From: an uncultured Carboxylicivirga sp.
GTDB lineage: Bacteria > Bacteroidota > Bacteroidia > Bacteroidales > Marinilabiliaceae
Length of the DNA: 64,000 nt
Assembly (NCBI GenBank): GCA_947503525.1
Contig: CANNEA010000001.1
Coordinates: forward strand, 682,001-746,000
Direction: 5' to 3'
Position 1 is the first letter of the stretch. Every line of letters begins with the position of its first letter. Both the position numbers and the translations under genes were made by a program. Shown here piece after piece: positions 1-8,245 of this stretch. The notes under the pieces were generated by a model, which saw nothing but the letters and a program-made list of their open reading frames with translations, made no database searches and had not been told where the DNA came from.

Positions 1-819
1 AGTTATGGTCATGCCATTAAATATATTAATAATCCAGAATATAAGGACGTGTTGATTCAGTCCGCCAAAACTTTATGCACAAGATATAGTCCTGTAGTTG
101 GTTGTATTCGCTCATGGGATTCACTTACTGATCAATGGGATTATCCAGTGATTATTGACAATATGATGAATCTTGAATTATTGATGTGGGCAGCAAAGAC
201 TACCGGCAATGATAGTTTTAGGGAAATTGCTGTCAAACATGCACAAACAACTATGAAGAACCATTTTCGTGATGACTATTCTTGCTACCATGTTATAGGG
301 TATGATCCACAAACAGGTGCGGTTGTTAAGCGAAATACTCACCAAGGATTTGCTGATGAGAGTGATTGGTCAAGAGGACAGGCCTGGGCATTATATGGTT
401 ATACTATGATGTACCGTGAAACTGGTATGGAAGAATTTTTAACCCAGGCAAAGCATATAGCAAATTACTTAATAAGCACAGAGGGAGTTAGTGAAAATAG
501 CATCCCTTATTGGGATTTCGAAGCACCCAATATTCCAAATGAACCTAAAGATGCTTCAGCAGCAGCTGTCATCTCATCTGCATTATTCGAATTATATGGA
601 TATACTAAAGATGGAGATCATCTTTCCGTAGCAAAGGAAATTATGAATGCATTGATTAGTGATCAATACTTTGCATCCGTTGGAGAAAATGGTGGTTTTC
701 TACTTAAACATTCAACCGGATCAAAGCCATATAAATCAGAGATTGACGTCCCTTTGGTTTATGCTGATTATTACTTTTTAGAATCATTAATAAAATACAA
801 AGCTTATGCGAATATGTAA
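1..819 (+). CDS. GH88 unsaturated glucuronyl hydrolase (5' partial)
   Basis: The reading frame is open from base 1, so the start and the N-terminal part lie outside the window. About 272 residues of the C-terminal portion are present. Motifs typical of GH88 are visible: DNMMNLELLMWA, which carries a candidate catalytic Asp; HQGFADESDWSRGQAWALYG; and PYWDFEAPNIPNEPKDASAA. Family knowledge: GH88 enzymes form an (alpha/alpha)6 barrel and hydrate the 4,5-unsaturated uronic acid that lyases leave at the non-reducing end, releasing a keto-uronate. Its position just upstream of susCD, with several lyase-like genes downstream, fits processing of lyase products, probably in the periplasm; the signal peptide cannot be seen. 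The related GH105 family has the same fold, but the motif set looks more like GH88. Confidence 0.88.
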   Translation, partial: SYGHAIKYINNPEYKDVLIQSAKTLCTRYSPVVGCIRSWDSLTDQWDYPVIIDNMMNLELLMWAAKTTGNDSFREIAVKHAQTTMKNHFRDDYSCYHVIGYDPQTGAVVKRNTHQGFADESDWSRGQAWALYGYTMMYRETGMEEFLTQAKHIANYLISTEGVSENSIPYWDFEAPNIPNEPKDASAAAVISSALFELYGYTKDGDHLSVAKEIMNALISDQYFASVGENGGFLLKHSTGSKPYKSEIDVPLVYADYYFLESLIKYKAYANM

Positions 820-885
820 TCATTAATTTAAACTTAAGATTAAATAGTATCGGAAAACTAATTTTAAAATGAAAAAAATCTTTTT

Positions 886-3800
886 ATGAAAAGCAAAAGT
901 GTATTCTCAAAAGGGAAAAGTATTTTAATGCTTTGTCTCTTTATCATGGTAACTGCAACTGCATTTTCTCAGCAGTCTACGATTACAGGAAAGGTTGTTG
1001 ATGAAAGTGGCGACCCTTTACCGGGAGTTACTGTCATGAAGAAAGGAACAACTGAAGGAACAATAACTGATATTAATGGTCAATATTCCATTACAAATGT
1101 TTCTGTTGAAACAGTATTGGTATATTCTTTTATTGGAATGTCTGATCAGGAAGTACTAGTTGCCAATCAAACTAGTATAAATATCACATTAATTTCAGAT
1201 ATGGCTGATCTTGACGAAGTGGTAGTAGTTGGATTTGGTAGCCAGAAAAAGGCAACTCTAACCGGTTCTGTTGAACAGGTAAAAGCTGAGGTGTTTGAAG
1301 ACAGAGCGGTATCTAACCCGGCACTAGCTCTTCAAGGTCAATCGCCAGGTTTAGTTGTTACGCGTTCTTCATCAAAGCCAGGAGATGAAGGAATCGACTT
1401 TAGTATTCGAGGAACGAACTCAATTAACGAGCAGTCACCTTTAATTATTATAGATGGTATTGCTACCCTAGGAAATAGTGCATTTACTTCGTTAAACCCA
1501 GACGACATCGAAAGTATTAGTGTGTTAAAAGATGGAGCAGCAGCTATTTATGGTTCACGTGCATCAAATGGTGTTATCATCGTAACCACTAAAAAAGGTA
1601 AAGGAGATATTAAGGTTAATATATCCAGCCAGATGAGAATTAACACCATTGGGATTACTCCTAAGTTGGCTTCTAATCCGCAGGAATATGGTCAAGCTTG
1701 GTTAGATTATTGTGAGCAGGACGAGTTAGCCGGATTAACCCCAAAACCATGGGCCTTTACTGTTGAACAGTTTCAGTGGATGGCAGATGGTAATACTGGT
1801 TATATTAACACGCCATATTGGGGTGATACTTACATAGGGAATAACTATAACTACGATGATTTATATGGTACATCTTATTCACAGCAACATACTGCTAGTG
1901 TATCAGGTGGTTCTGAGTCATCAGATTTTCGTATTTCTGCTGGTTTCATAGAAGATATGGGTGCTATTAAACCAACCTATGATGGAAAGAAGCAATTTAA
2001 CTTCCGTGGAAATTATAATTTCGATATTAATAAATGGTTTAGGGTTGAAACCAGTACTTCATATTTTAAAAGAACACTTGATGGACCTTTGTATGGTGGT
2101 TCAAGAGCCTTTACTCAAGATCCTCCGCTGTGGCCGGTAGTTAATCCATTTGGACAATGGGGATCAAACTTTGGACAACGAGGTGGAGGAATTAACCCAA
2201 TCGCCCGCATGGTTGACGGTGGAAGAGATACCGGTACAAGAGAAGAGTTTAGATTAAAAGTAAGTGGTATACTTCAACTTACCAGTAATCTTAAATTCCG
2301 TGCTGATGCAGCAATTGATAGAGCATGGCAAAGAACTCAGCAATATCAGCTAATTGTTCCTACGTACTCATGGGCAGGTGAAAGAGCTAACGCTACAGTA
2401 AATAAAACAAGTTATATACAAGAAGCGAGTAATGAAGATCAACATGAGACCTATCAAGGTATTTTCGACTATACTAAAAAAGTAGGTGATCATAACTTTA
2501 GCCTAATGGCTGGTATGTCTGCTGAAAGAAGAACGAGAAAGCAGTTATCGGGTTATAGACGTGATTTCGAAGATTATGGTATTTATGATCTTAATTTAGG
2601 TAGTATTGAAACATTAGTTGAAGCTAAGGGTGGAGCTGCTAACTGGGGCTTAGCATCTTATTTAGCTAGATTTAACTACGGATATCAAAGTAAGTACCTG
2701 GTTGAATTACAAGGACGACGTGATGGTTCCTCTAAATTTGATGAAGGTTATAAGTGGAAAAACTTCTTTGGTGGCTCTTTAGGATGGGTTGTAACAGAAG
2801 AAGGTTTCCTAAAGGATAATGAGGTTCTAAATTTCTTAAAGTTACGAGCAAGTTACGGTGAGCTTGGTAATCAAGGAGGTATTGGAAACCATGATTATGC
2901 ATCATTGGTAAGTTTTGGAACAACCTATTTTGGACAGCAAAGTCTTAATTTATATACCACAGCTACTGCAAATACAATTACTACAAACGCTAGAACATGG
3001 GAAACAATTAAAACGACCAACTTTGGTCTTGATTTCCGTATGTTAGACAATAGATTAAGTGGTGCTTTTGATTATTTCTTTACAAAGAATGAGGATATGT
3101 TAATATCTGTAACTTATCCTGATGTACTTGGAGGTAATCCAAAAACTACCAACAGTGGTGTTCTTGAAACTAATGGTTGGGAAGTTGTTGTTGGCTGGAG
3201 AGATCAAGTTGGCGAGGTTCAGTATAACGTGTCTGTTAACATGAGTGATACTCGTAATAAGTTGGTTAGCATGGAAGGAGCTGATACCTGGAAAGAAGGA
3301 TTAGTTGGACGAAGAGAAGGTTATGCTTTAAATACCTACTTCTTGTATAAAACAGACGGATATTTTGCAACCCAAGAAGAAGCAGAAGCCTATTACGACA
3401 AGTATAATTCAATTACAGGTGGAGAATTACCTCAAGATGCCAAATTACGAGCAGGTGATGCCAAATATGTTGATGTTGATGGTAATGGTTATATTCATGC
3501 TATCGGTGATGGTGTTAATGATACAGGTGACTTGGTTGATTCAGGTGATGCAACACCTCACTACGTTTATGGTATCAATTTAGGATTAAAATGGCGTAAT
3601 TGGGATTTCAATACATTCTTCCAGGGCGTGCTTGAGCACAATGTTCTTCGAGCAGGGCAAGCAGCATATCCGAGAGATGCTCACTTTACGAATCAAAACA
3701 TTGCCTATAACGATAAGACATGGACGCCTGATAATACCGGAGCACAATATCCACGTATGTCGTCATATAATACAATTGCCAAATGGAATTATGAGTATAC

Positions 3801-4041
3801 CGATTTCATGTTGATGAAAGGGCGTTACCTTCGCTGTAAAACCTTAAGCCTGGGATATACATTTAGTGATATTCAAATCAGAGACTTCAACATTAGTAGA
3901 TTAAGATTATTCTTTACAGGTAATGACCTATTTGAATTTACGAATTTAGATTCTGGTTGGGATCCTGAATTTGGTAGCTCAGCAGATGCATCTTATCCAT
4001 TTATGAGAACATGGGCCTTAGGATTGAATTTAACTTTTTAA
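886..4041 (+). CDS. SusC/RagA-like TonB-linked outer membrane transporter
   Basis: A 1051-residue protein with a signal peptide (about residues 1-29), a carboxypeptidase-regulatory-like beta-sandwich (about 31-110, GKVVDESGDPLPGVTV), the SusC hallmark DEVVVVGFGSQKKATLTGSV at about 110, and a plug domain ending near 238 (IYGSRASNGVIIVTTKKG). The rest is a TonB-dependent beta-barrel that ends in an aromatic residue (LNLTF), as expected for outer membrane barrels. It imports oligosaccharides across the outer membrane together with the SusD-like lipoprotein encoded 13 bp downstream. Length is normal for the family. The ATG at 886 is preferred because the signal peptide starts there. This is the only SusC in the window, which is few for so many enzymes. 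Confidence 0.97.
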   Translation: MKSKSVFSKGKSILMLCLFIMVTATAFSQQSTITGKVVDESGDPLPGVTVMKKGTTEGTITDINGQYSITNVSVETVLVYSFIGMSDQEVLVANQTSINITLISDMADLDEVVVVGFGSQKKATLTGSVEQVKAEVFEDRAVSNPALALQGQSPGLVVTRSSSKPGDEGIDFSIRGTNSINEQSPLIIIDGIATLGNSAFTSLNPDDIESISVLKDGAAAIYGSRASNGVIIVTTKKGKGDIKVNISSQMRINTIGITPKLASNPQEYGQAWLDYCEQDELAGLTPKPWAFTVEQFQWMADGNTGYINTPYWGDTYIGNNYNYDDLYGTSYSQQHTASVSGGSESSDFRISAGFIEDMGAIKPTYDGKKQFNFRGNYNFDINKWFRVETSTSYFKRTLDGPLYGGSRAFTQDPPLWPVVNPFGQWGSNFGQRGGGINPIARMVDGGRDTGTREEFRLKVSGILQLTSNLKFRADAAIDRAWQRTQQYQLIVPTYSWAGERANATVNKTSYIQEASNEDQHETYQGIFDYTKKVGDHNFSLMAGMSAERRTRKQLSGYRRDFEDYGIYDLNLGSIETLVEAKGGAANWGLASYLARFNYGYQSKYLVELQGRRDGSSKFDEGYKWKNFFGGSLGWVVTEEGFLKDNEVLNFLKLRASYGELGNQGGIGNHDYASLVSFGTTYFGQQSLNLYTTATANTITTNARTWETIKTTNFGLDFRMLDNRLSGAFDYFFTKNEDMLISVTYPDVLGGNPKTTNSGVLETNGWEVVVGWRDQVGEVQYNVSVNMSDTRNKLVSMEGADTWKEGLVGRREGYALNTYFLYKTDGYFATQEEAEAYYDKYNSITGGELPQDAKLRAGDAKYVDVDGNGYIHAIGDGVNDTGDLVDSGDATPHYVYGINLGLKWRNWDFNTFFQGVLEHNVLRAGQAAYPRDAHFTNQNIAYNDKTWTPDNTGAQYPRMSSYNTIAKWNYEYTDFMLMKGRYLRCKTLSLGYTFSDIQIRDFNISRLRLFFTGNDLFEFTNLDSGWDPEFGSSADASYPFMRTWALGLNLTF

Positions 4042-4054
4042 ACAATAAAGTACT

Positions 4055-5863
4055 ATGAAATTTATATATATCATACCAGTTTTAATCATGGTGCTACTTA
4101 GCAGTTGCATGGATGATTTTCTGAATTTTAAAGATCCAGATCAGATTACCGAAGAGGTTTACTTCAATAAACCTGAGCATTTCAGGGAGGCTGCTAATTA
4201 CCTGTACACAAGGCTTCCGAGCTACCGAATGGGAAGCTTAGGAGAAAATTTATTAGATTACAGTACTGATTTATCTAGCGCTGATGTAACTCAGAGTGAA
4301 TATGGATTTGGTAATATCACCACTCCTATTGACGATGGTGCCTGGGGAGGCGGTTATACTAATATTCGTACAGCTAATAAACTAATTGAGTTTGGTTTAA
4401 ATTATAGTGGCGATCAAGCTGATATTGCAAGGGAAATAGCGGAAGCTAAGTTTTTCAGAGCATTCTTTCACTTTAAATTGCTACAGCGTTTTGGAGGTGT
4501 TCCAATTGTTACACGTTCTTTACAAACAGATTCAGAGGAACTTTGGGCAAAACGTAATAGTCGATACGAAGTAACACAACAAATTTTGATGGACTTAGAT
4601 GAAGCCATCGAGGATTTGCCTTTAGAAGCAGCTATTGCATCAGAGCATAAAGGACAATTAAGCAAAGGAGCTGCACAAGCTTTTAAAGCTAGAGTTCTTT
4701 TACACGAAGCAACCTGGATGAAGTACGTTGGAACTTCAACAGACGGAGATGGAACAAATGAAGGTGCAGGGTCTGCAGGATATGATGCCAATAATATCAA
4801 TGTCTATCTAAGTGAAGCTGCTGCGATGTGTGAGGCTGTTATGGCAGATGGTACGTATCAGCTATGGAACTACAATAGTGGTTTAGAGAATATGAGCCAC
4901 TACTTCATGTTTAATATCGAAGCGTCGTATTCTAATCCATTAGGGCTAGATAAAACTTCAATGAATGAATTCATATTGTATCGTAAACATGATATTGATC
5001 TATTTCACTCTACTAACCCTGCTCAAACAGGGCGCGCAGCTCCTAACAGAAAAATGATCGATATGATTTTATGTTCTGACGGTCTGCCAATTGAAAAGAG
5101 TAGTGTGTTTGGCGGATACGATAATGCTGGTGATGAGTATCAAAATCGTGACTACCGTATGAGAGCATATTTTGGTTCATTAGATCAATATGGTGACTAT
5201 AACGACTTAACTAGTGGTGTTCCAACCAATGCAACGGTTCTATTACCAGGTTATGGAAGTGCCGATTCAGGTTCTGGTTATAAATGCCAGAAGTTTGAAC
5301 GTTGGGGTAAGAATAGTGGCGATTTTGATATTCCAGATAACGGAGGTTGTGATTTTCCAATTATTCGTTTAGCTGAAGTATATTTAACTTATGCTGAAGC
5401 ATTATATGAATTAAACGGAACATTAACCGATCAACAGTTAGCACTGTCAATAAATAAAACACGCGAAAGGGCAGGTTTACCAGCTTTAACAACAGGTTTT
5501 ATTGGAACTCACAGTCTTGATTTATTAGAAGAAATTCGTAGAGAACGTGGTGTTGAATTTTACGCTGAATCCAATCGTTTCTTCGACCTTCGTCGTTGGG
5601 GAATTGCTGTTGAAGCTCTTGCTGAACCAACTTGTGGTATGGTAGTCGAAGGTACCGCTTTTGAATTTGATACTGATCGTTATCAAGCTGATGACTATAT
5701 TCATGAGCCTTTATCAGTTAGCTTACCAAATGGAGATATTAGAGAAGCCGTGCAATTAGTATCGGCTGCGGAAAGAAAATTTGCTTTAAAGCATTATTTG
5801 TATCCATTGCCATCTAGTCAGATCGTTCTTAATAATAACTTGCTTCAAAATCCAGGTTATTAA
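4055..5863 (+). CDS. SusD/RagB-family glycan-binding lipoprotein
   Basis: A 602-residue lipoprotein. The signal is MKFIYIIPVLIMVLLSSC, with the lipidated Cys at position 18. The SusD C-terminal signatures RLAEVYLTYAEALYEL (about residue 436 onward) and RRERGVEFYAESNRFFDLRR (about 495-515) are clear, and the helical N-terminal part (KFFRAFFHFKLLQRFGGVP) matches the TPR-like region of the family. SusD proteins cap the SusC barrel at the cell surface and capture the oligosaccharide. The gene is 13 bp from susC and must be co-transcribed with it. It is followed by a strong inverted repeat (5880-5911) before the surface glycan-binding protein gene. Confidence 0.97.
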   Translation: MKFIYIIPVLIMVLLSSCMDDFLNFKDPDQITEEVYFNKPEHFREAANYLYTRLPSYRMGSLGENLLDYSTDLSSADVTQSEYGFGNITTPIDDGAWGGGYTNIRTANKLIEFGLNYSGDQADIAREIAEAKFFRAFFHFKLLQRFGGVPIVTRSLQTDSEELWAKRNSRYEVTQQILMDLDEAIEDLPLEAAIASEHKGQLSKGAAQAFKARVLLHEATWMKYVGTSTDGDGTNEGAGSAGYDANNINVYLSEAAAMCEAVMADGTYQLWNYNSGLENMSHYFMFNIEASYSNPLGLDKTSMNEFILYRKHDIDLFHSTNPAQTGRAAPNRKMIDMILCSDGLPIEKSSVFGGYDNAGDEYQNRDYRMRAYFGSLDQYGDYNDLTSGVPTNATVLLPGYGSADSGSGYKCQKFERWGKNSGDFDIPDNGGCDFPIIRLAEVYLTYAEALYELNGTLTDQQLALSINKTRERAGLPALTTGFIGTHSLDLLEEIRRERGVEFYAESNRFFDLRRWGIAVEALAEPTCGMVVEGTAFEFDTDRYQADDYIHEPLSVSLPNGDIREAVQLVSAAERKFALKHYLYPLPSSQIVLNNNLLQNPGY

Positions 5864-5879
5864 AAGTGTAATACTATTC

Positions 5880-5911
5880 CACTAAGAATATGAAGCATCG
5901 TATTCTTAGTG
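5880..5911 (+). other. Intercistronic hairpin between SusD and SGBP genes
   Basis: A perfect 11-bp inverted repeat: CACTAAGAATA (5880-5890) and TATTCTTAGTG (5901-5911) with a 10-nt loop. It starts 17 bp after the susD stop and ends 26 bp before the preferred start of the next gene. No U-run follows, so it is not a classical intrinsic terminator. It may reduce readthrough or stabilise the upstream susCD mRNA end; this is inference. Confidence 0.7.
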
Positions 5912-5937
5912 AGTATTTAACTATTAAAAATAGACAC

Positions 5938-7608
5938 ATGAAAAAAATAATAAAAAATAAATATATAATAGCATCCTTACTGTTTTTAACAGTAGTGCTG
6001 TATTCGTGTTTTGATCGCGATTTTGCAAAGGAAGATTATATTGTAGAATATCCGGCTATCACAGTGACTGACTTTAATCCTAAAACGGCTCGCCCAACAG
6101 CTGAGGTAACCATTGAAGGAACTAATTTTCTTGGAGTACAAGCTGGAGCTGAAGTATCCTTTGGAGGGGTAAGTATTGAGCAGGAAGGCATAATAAGCTA
6201 CGAAGAAAATAAAATGGTAGTAGTAGTTCCTGAAGGTGCAAACTCTGGTGAACTTGGGGTTAGAATATATACTAATACTGCAGTTGCTGCTGATGAATTC
6301 ACTTATTTAGAAGGAGCCGTAGTAACGTCTATGGATCCATTAACAGCTGAAATTGGCGAAACAGTTACGGTTTATGGTGAACGATTTGGGTCGAATAAAG
6401 AGTCGGTTCAGTTTTTCTTTTTTGATAATGTAGAGGCTGAAGTGTTGACTGTTGCTCCTGAGGAAATTACAGTTAAGGTACCGGAAGGTATTCGTAGTGG
6501 AAATCCAACTTTAGTTGTTGATGGACAAAAAATAGAATGTCCTAAATTTAATATTCCAGTTGTAGGAGCTAAGTTCGATTTTAATGTTGATGGAGATACT
6601 GAAGGTTGGATGGCTAATGGTGCCAGTTATGAAGTGAAAGATGGTCACTTTACTGCAACATATGGAGCTACTCAGGGCGGTGATTTTGAGTTAAGCGAAG
6701 ACATAAAAGTGTTAGCAGCTGAATTCCCAATACTAGCTATTCGTATTGATGGAGCCCCTTATGGCGACAATGCTGATTTTACCTTTGAAACAGAACTTGG
6801 AAAATACCAGAACATCAGTAATAACTGGGATGGTAAAATAAACGATGATGTTTATTATTACGACTTAAGAAAGAGTTTTGAGTTTGGACAGACCATTGAT
6901 CCTGAAGTTGAAACTATCCTTGAAACATTCAAATGGTCAATTAGTGGAGCTGCTGCAGCACAAGAGGGTTATAGTGTAGACTGGGTGAAGTCGTTCCAAT
7001 CAATTGATGACTTAAGAAACCTTGTGAAAGAAGAGACTCCTGCCGGATATTATGTGTTTGAATTTGATGATGAGAACCAGACTGAATGGGCTGTTGGTGA
7101 TAAGAATTATAACTATCAGGCTATTGATGATGGAAAACTTATTGTTCCTGTTGATGATAATAATACCTATTGGGTAAGCCGTTTTACTTACACTCCATTT
7201 AGTGGTGAGAAATTTGTTTATTCTCCAGAGTATCCAATATTTGCATTCAAGATGAAGATATTTGACGCTGAAGGTAATGATGTTGGATATTTACCATTAG
7301 ATAAAGCTTCAGGAACAAAGAGAAATAACATTAAATTCCGTAATACAAATAATCGAGGACCTCAGTCAACCTATGCGGATGCTAATGACGGTGTGCTTTA
7401 TTGGGATTTCCCTAACGCTAATTTAGGTGGCAATACACCTGTTGAAGGGGAGAATGATAGTTGGTTTATTCGTATCCCAAGTAACTGGGGACATTACTAT
7501 CAGGATACTGACCCTACTCATATACCTCATGGTCATATTGAGGTTGACTGGATCAGAACATTTAAGAATACTGATGAATTAGAAGCATTCTTAGAAACTC
7601 AAAAATAA
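5938..7608 (+). CDS. IPT/TIG surface glycan-binding lipoprotein (SGBP)
   Basis: A 556-residue predicted lipoprotein. The ATG at 5938 gives MKKIIKNKYIIASLLFLTV followed by VLYSC, a good lipoprotein signal; the in-frame ATG at 5890 is rejected because it sits in a hairpin and puts 16 charged residues before the signal. Two IPT/TIG immunoglobulin-like domains follow (about residues 25-125, ITVTDFNPKTARPTAEVTIEG; about 126-210, VVTSMDPLTAEIGETVTVYG). Two beta-rich domains of about 165 residues follow, each ending in a VDWVKSF or VDWIRTF motif, which resemble repeated glycan-binding modules (DUF4979- or SGBP-B-like; hedged). In sus-like operons the gene after susD normally encodes such a surface binding protein that recruits polymer to SusCD. 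Ligand specificity cannot be predicted. Confidence 0.85.
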   Translation: MKKIIKNKYIIASLLFLTVVLYSCFDRDFAKEDYIVEYPAITVTDFNPKTARPTAEVTIEGTNFLGVQAGAEVSFGGVSIEQEGIISYEENKMVVVVPEGANSGELGVRIYTNTAVAADEFTYLEGAVVTSMDPLTAEIGETVTVYGERFGSNKESVQFFFFDNVEAEVLTVAPEEITVKVPEGIRSGNPTLVVDGQKIECPKFNIPVVGAKFDFNVDGDTEGWMANGASYEVKDGHFTATYGATQGGDFELSEDIKVLAAEFPILAIRIDGAPYGDNADFTFETELGKYQNISNNWDGKINDDVYYYDLRKSFEFGQTIDPEVETILETFKWSISGAAAAQEGYSVDWVKSFQSIDDLRNLVKEETPAGYYVFEFDDENQTEWAVGDKNYNYQAIDDGKLIVPVDDNNTYWVSRFTYTPFSGEKFVYSPEYPIFAFKMKIFDAEGNDVGYLPLDKASGTKRNNIKFRNTNNRGPQSTYADANDGVLYWDFPNANLGGNTPVEGENDSWFIRIPSNWGHYYQDTDPTHIPHGHIEVDWIRTFKNTDELEAFLETQK

Positions 7609-7623
7609 TTATTCAATTATATT

Positions 7624-7660
7624 AGCATTGCCCGATTTAATTGGGCAATGCTTTTATTTT
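7624..7660 (+). terminator. Intrinsic terminator or attenuator after SGBP gene
   Basis: AGCATTGCCC (7624-7633) pairs perfectly with GGGCAATGCT (7643-7652) around a 9-nt loop and is followed by a T-rich run (TTTATTTTTA). It has all the parts of a rho-independent terminator. It ends only about 20 bp before the ATG at 7678, leaving little room for a new promoter, so partial termination (attenuation) between susCD-SGBP and the downstream genes is likely. Confidence 0.85.
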
Positions 7661-7677
7661 TAGTAAAAATAAACACA

Positions 7678-8124
7678 ATGAAAGTATATAACTTATCTCT
7701 TTTAGCTTTCCTTTTTACCTTGCTTGTTGCTTGTGGTGGCAGTGATGGTGGAGGAGAGGAAGTAAAACCAGAAGATAAAGAAAGTCCGACTCTTGTCATA
7801 TCATCTCCTACTGAAAATCAAGTGTATGGTAAGGGTGCTACTTTAAATATTTTGGGAACAGCAAAAGATAATGAAGGCCTGGCTTCCTTAATGGTAAGTG
7901 TAGCCATCTCTGAAGAACAACCAAAGACCTCATTAAAAGGTATATCTGATCCATGGGAGCCGGAGAATAAAACTGTTTCCCTTGAAGGAACGGAGCAGTC
8001 ACTGGATTTCGTTTTTGGTGATATTGACAGTGATATCAAAGGAGGAACATATATTGTTTCATATGTTTTAACAGATGCCGCAGGAAATGAAACTAAGAAA
8101 CAAACAAATATAATAATTCAATAG
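7678..8124 (+). CDS. DUF4625-like lipoprotein
   Basis: A 148-residue small lipoprotein from the ATG at 7678: MKVYNLSLLAFLFTLLVAC, with the Cys at 19 followed by a flexible GGSDGGGEE linker that suggests surface export. The rest is one Ig-like beta-sandwich beginning KESPTLVISSPTENQVYGKG and containing DNEGLASLMVSVAIS and YVLTDAAGNE, which resembles DUF4625 or Big-type cohesin-like domains of Bacteroidota. No catalytic residues are evident. Placed directly after the SGBP gene but behind a terminator-like hairpin, it may be an accessory surface binding protein. An upstream in-frame start at 7648 falls in the terminator and is rejected. Function is unknown. Confidence 0.75.
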   Translation: MKVYNLSLLAFLFTLLVACGGSDGGGEEVKPEDKESPTLVISSPTENQVYGKGATLNILGTAKDNEGLASLMVSVAISEEQPKTSLKGISDPWEPENKTVSLEGTEQSLDFVFGDIDSDIKGGTYIVSYVLTDAAGNETKKQTNIIIQ

Positions 8125-8245
8125 TAGTGTGTTAGTTATCTCTGAATAGGGGGTTGCTTTAATTGAAAGAACCAATATTCGATAAGTACTTAATCCAATC
8201 TGTCAATTTTTAATGTCAATCAGTGCATTGCTAAAAGCAAAAAAT

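Noticed and set aside
869-889. Seven-codon mini-ORF (MKKIFL) whose stop overlaps the susC start
   Set aside because: It could couple translation, but an ATG with a short A-rich frame arises easily by chance in this AT-rich leader; there is no further support.
5890-5937. Upstream ATG for the SGBP gene
   Set aside because: It lies in the hairpin stem and would put a charged 16-residue extension before a normal lipoprotein signal that starts at 5938.
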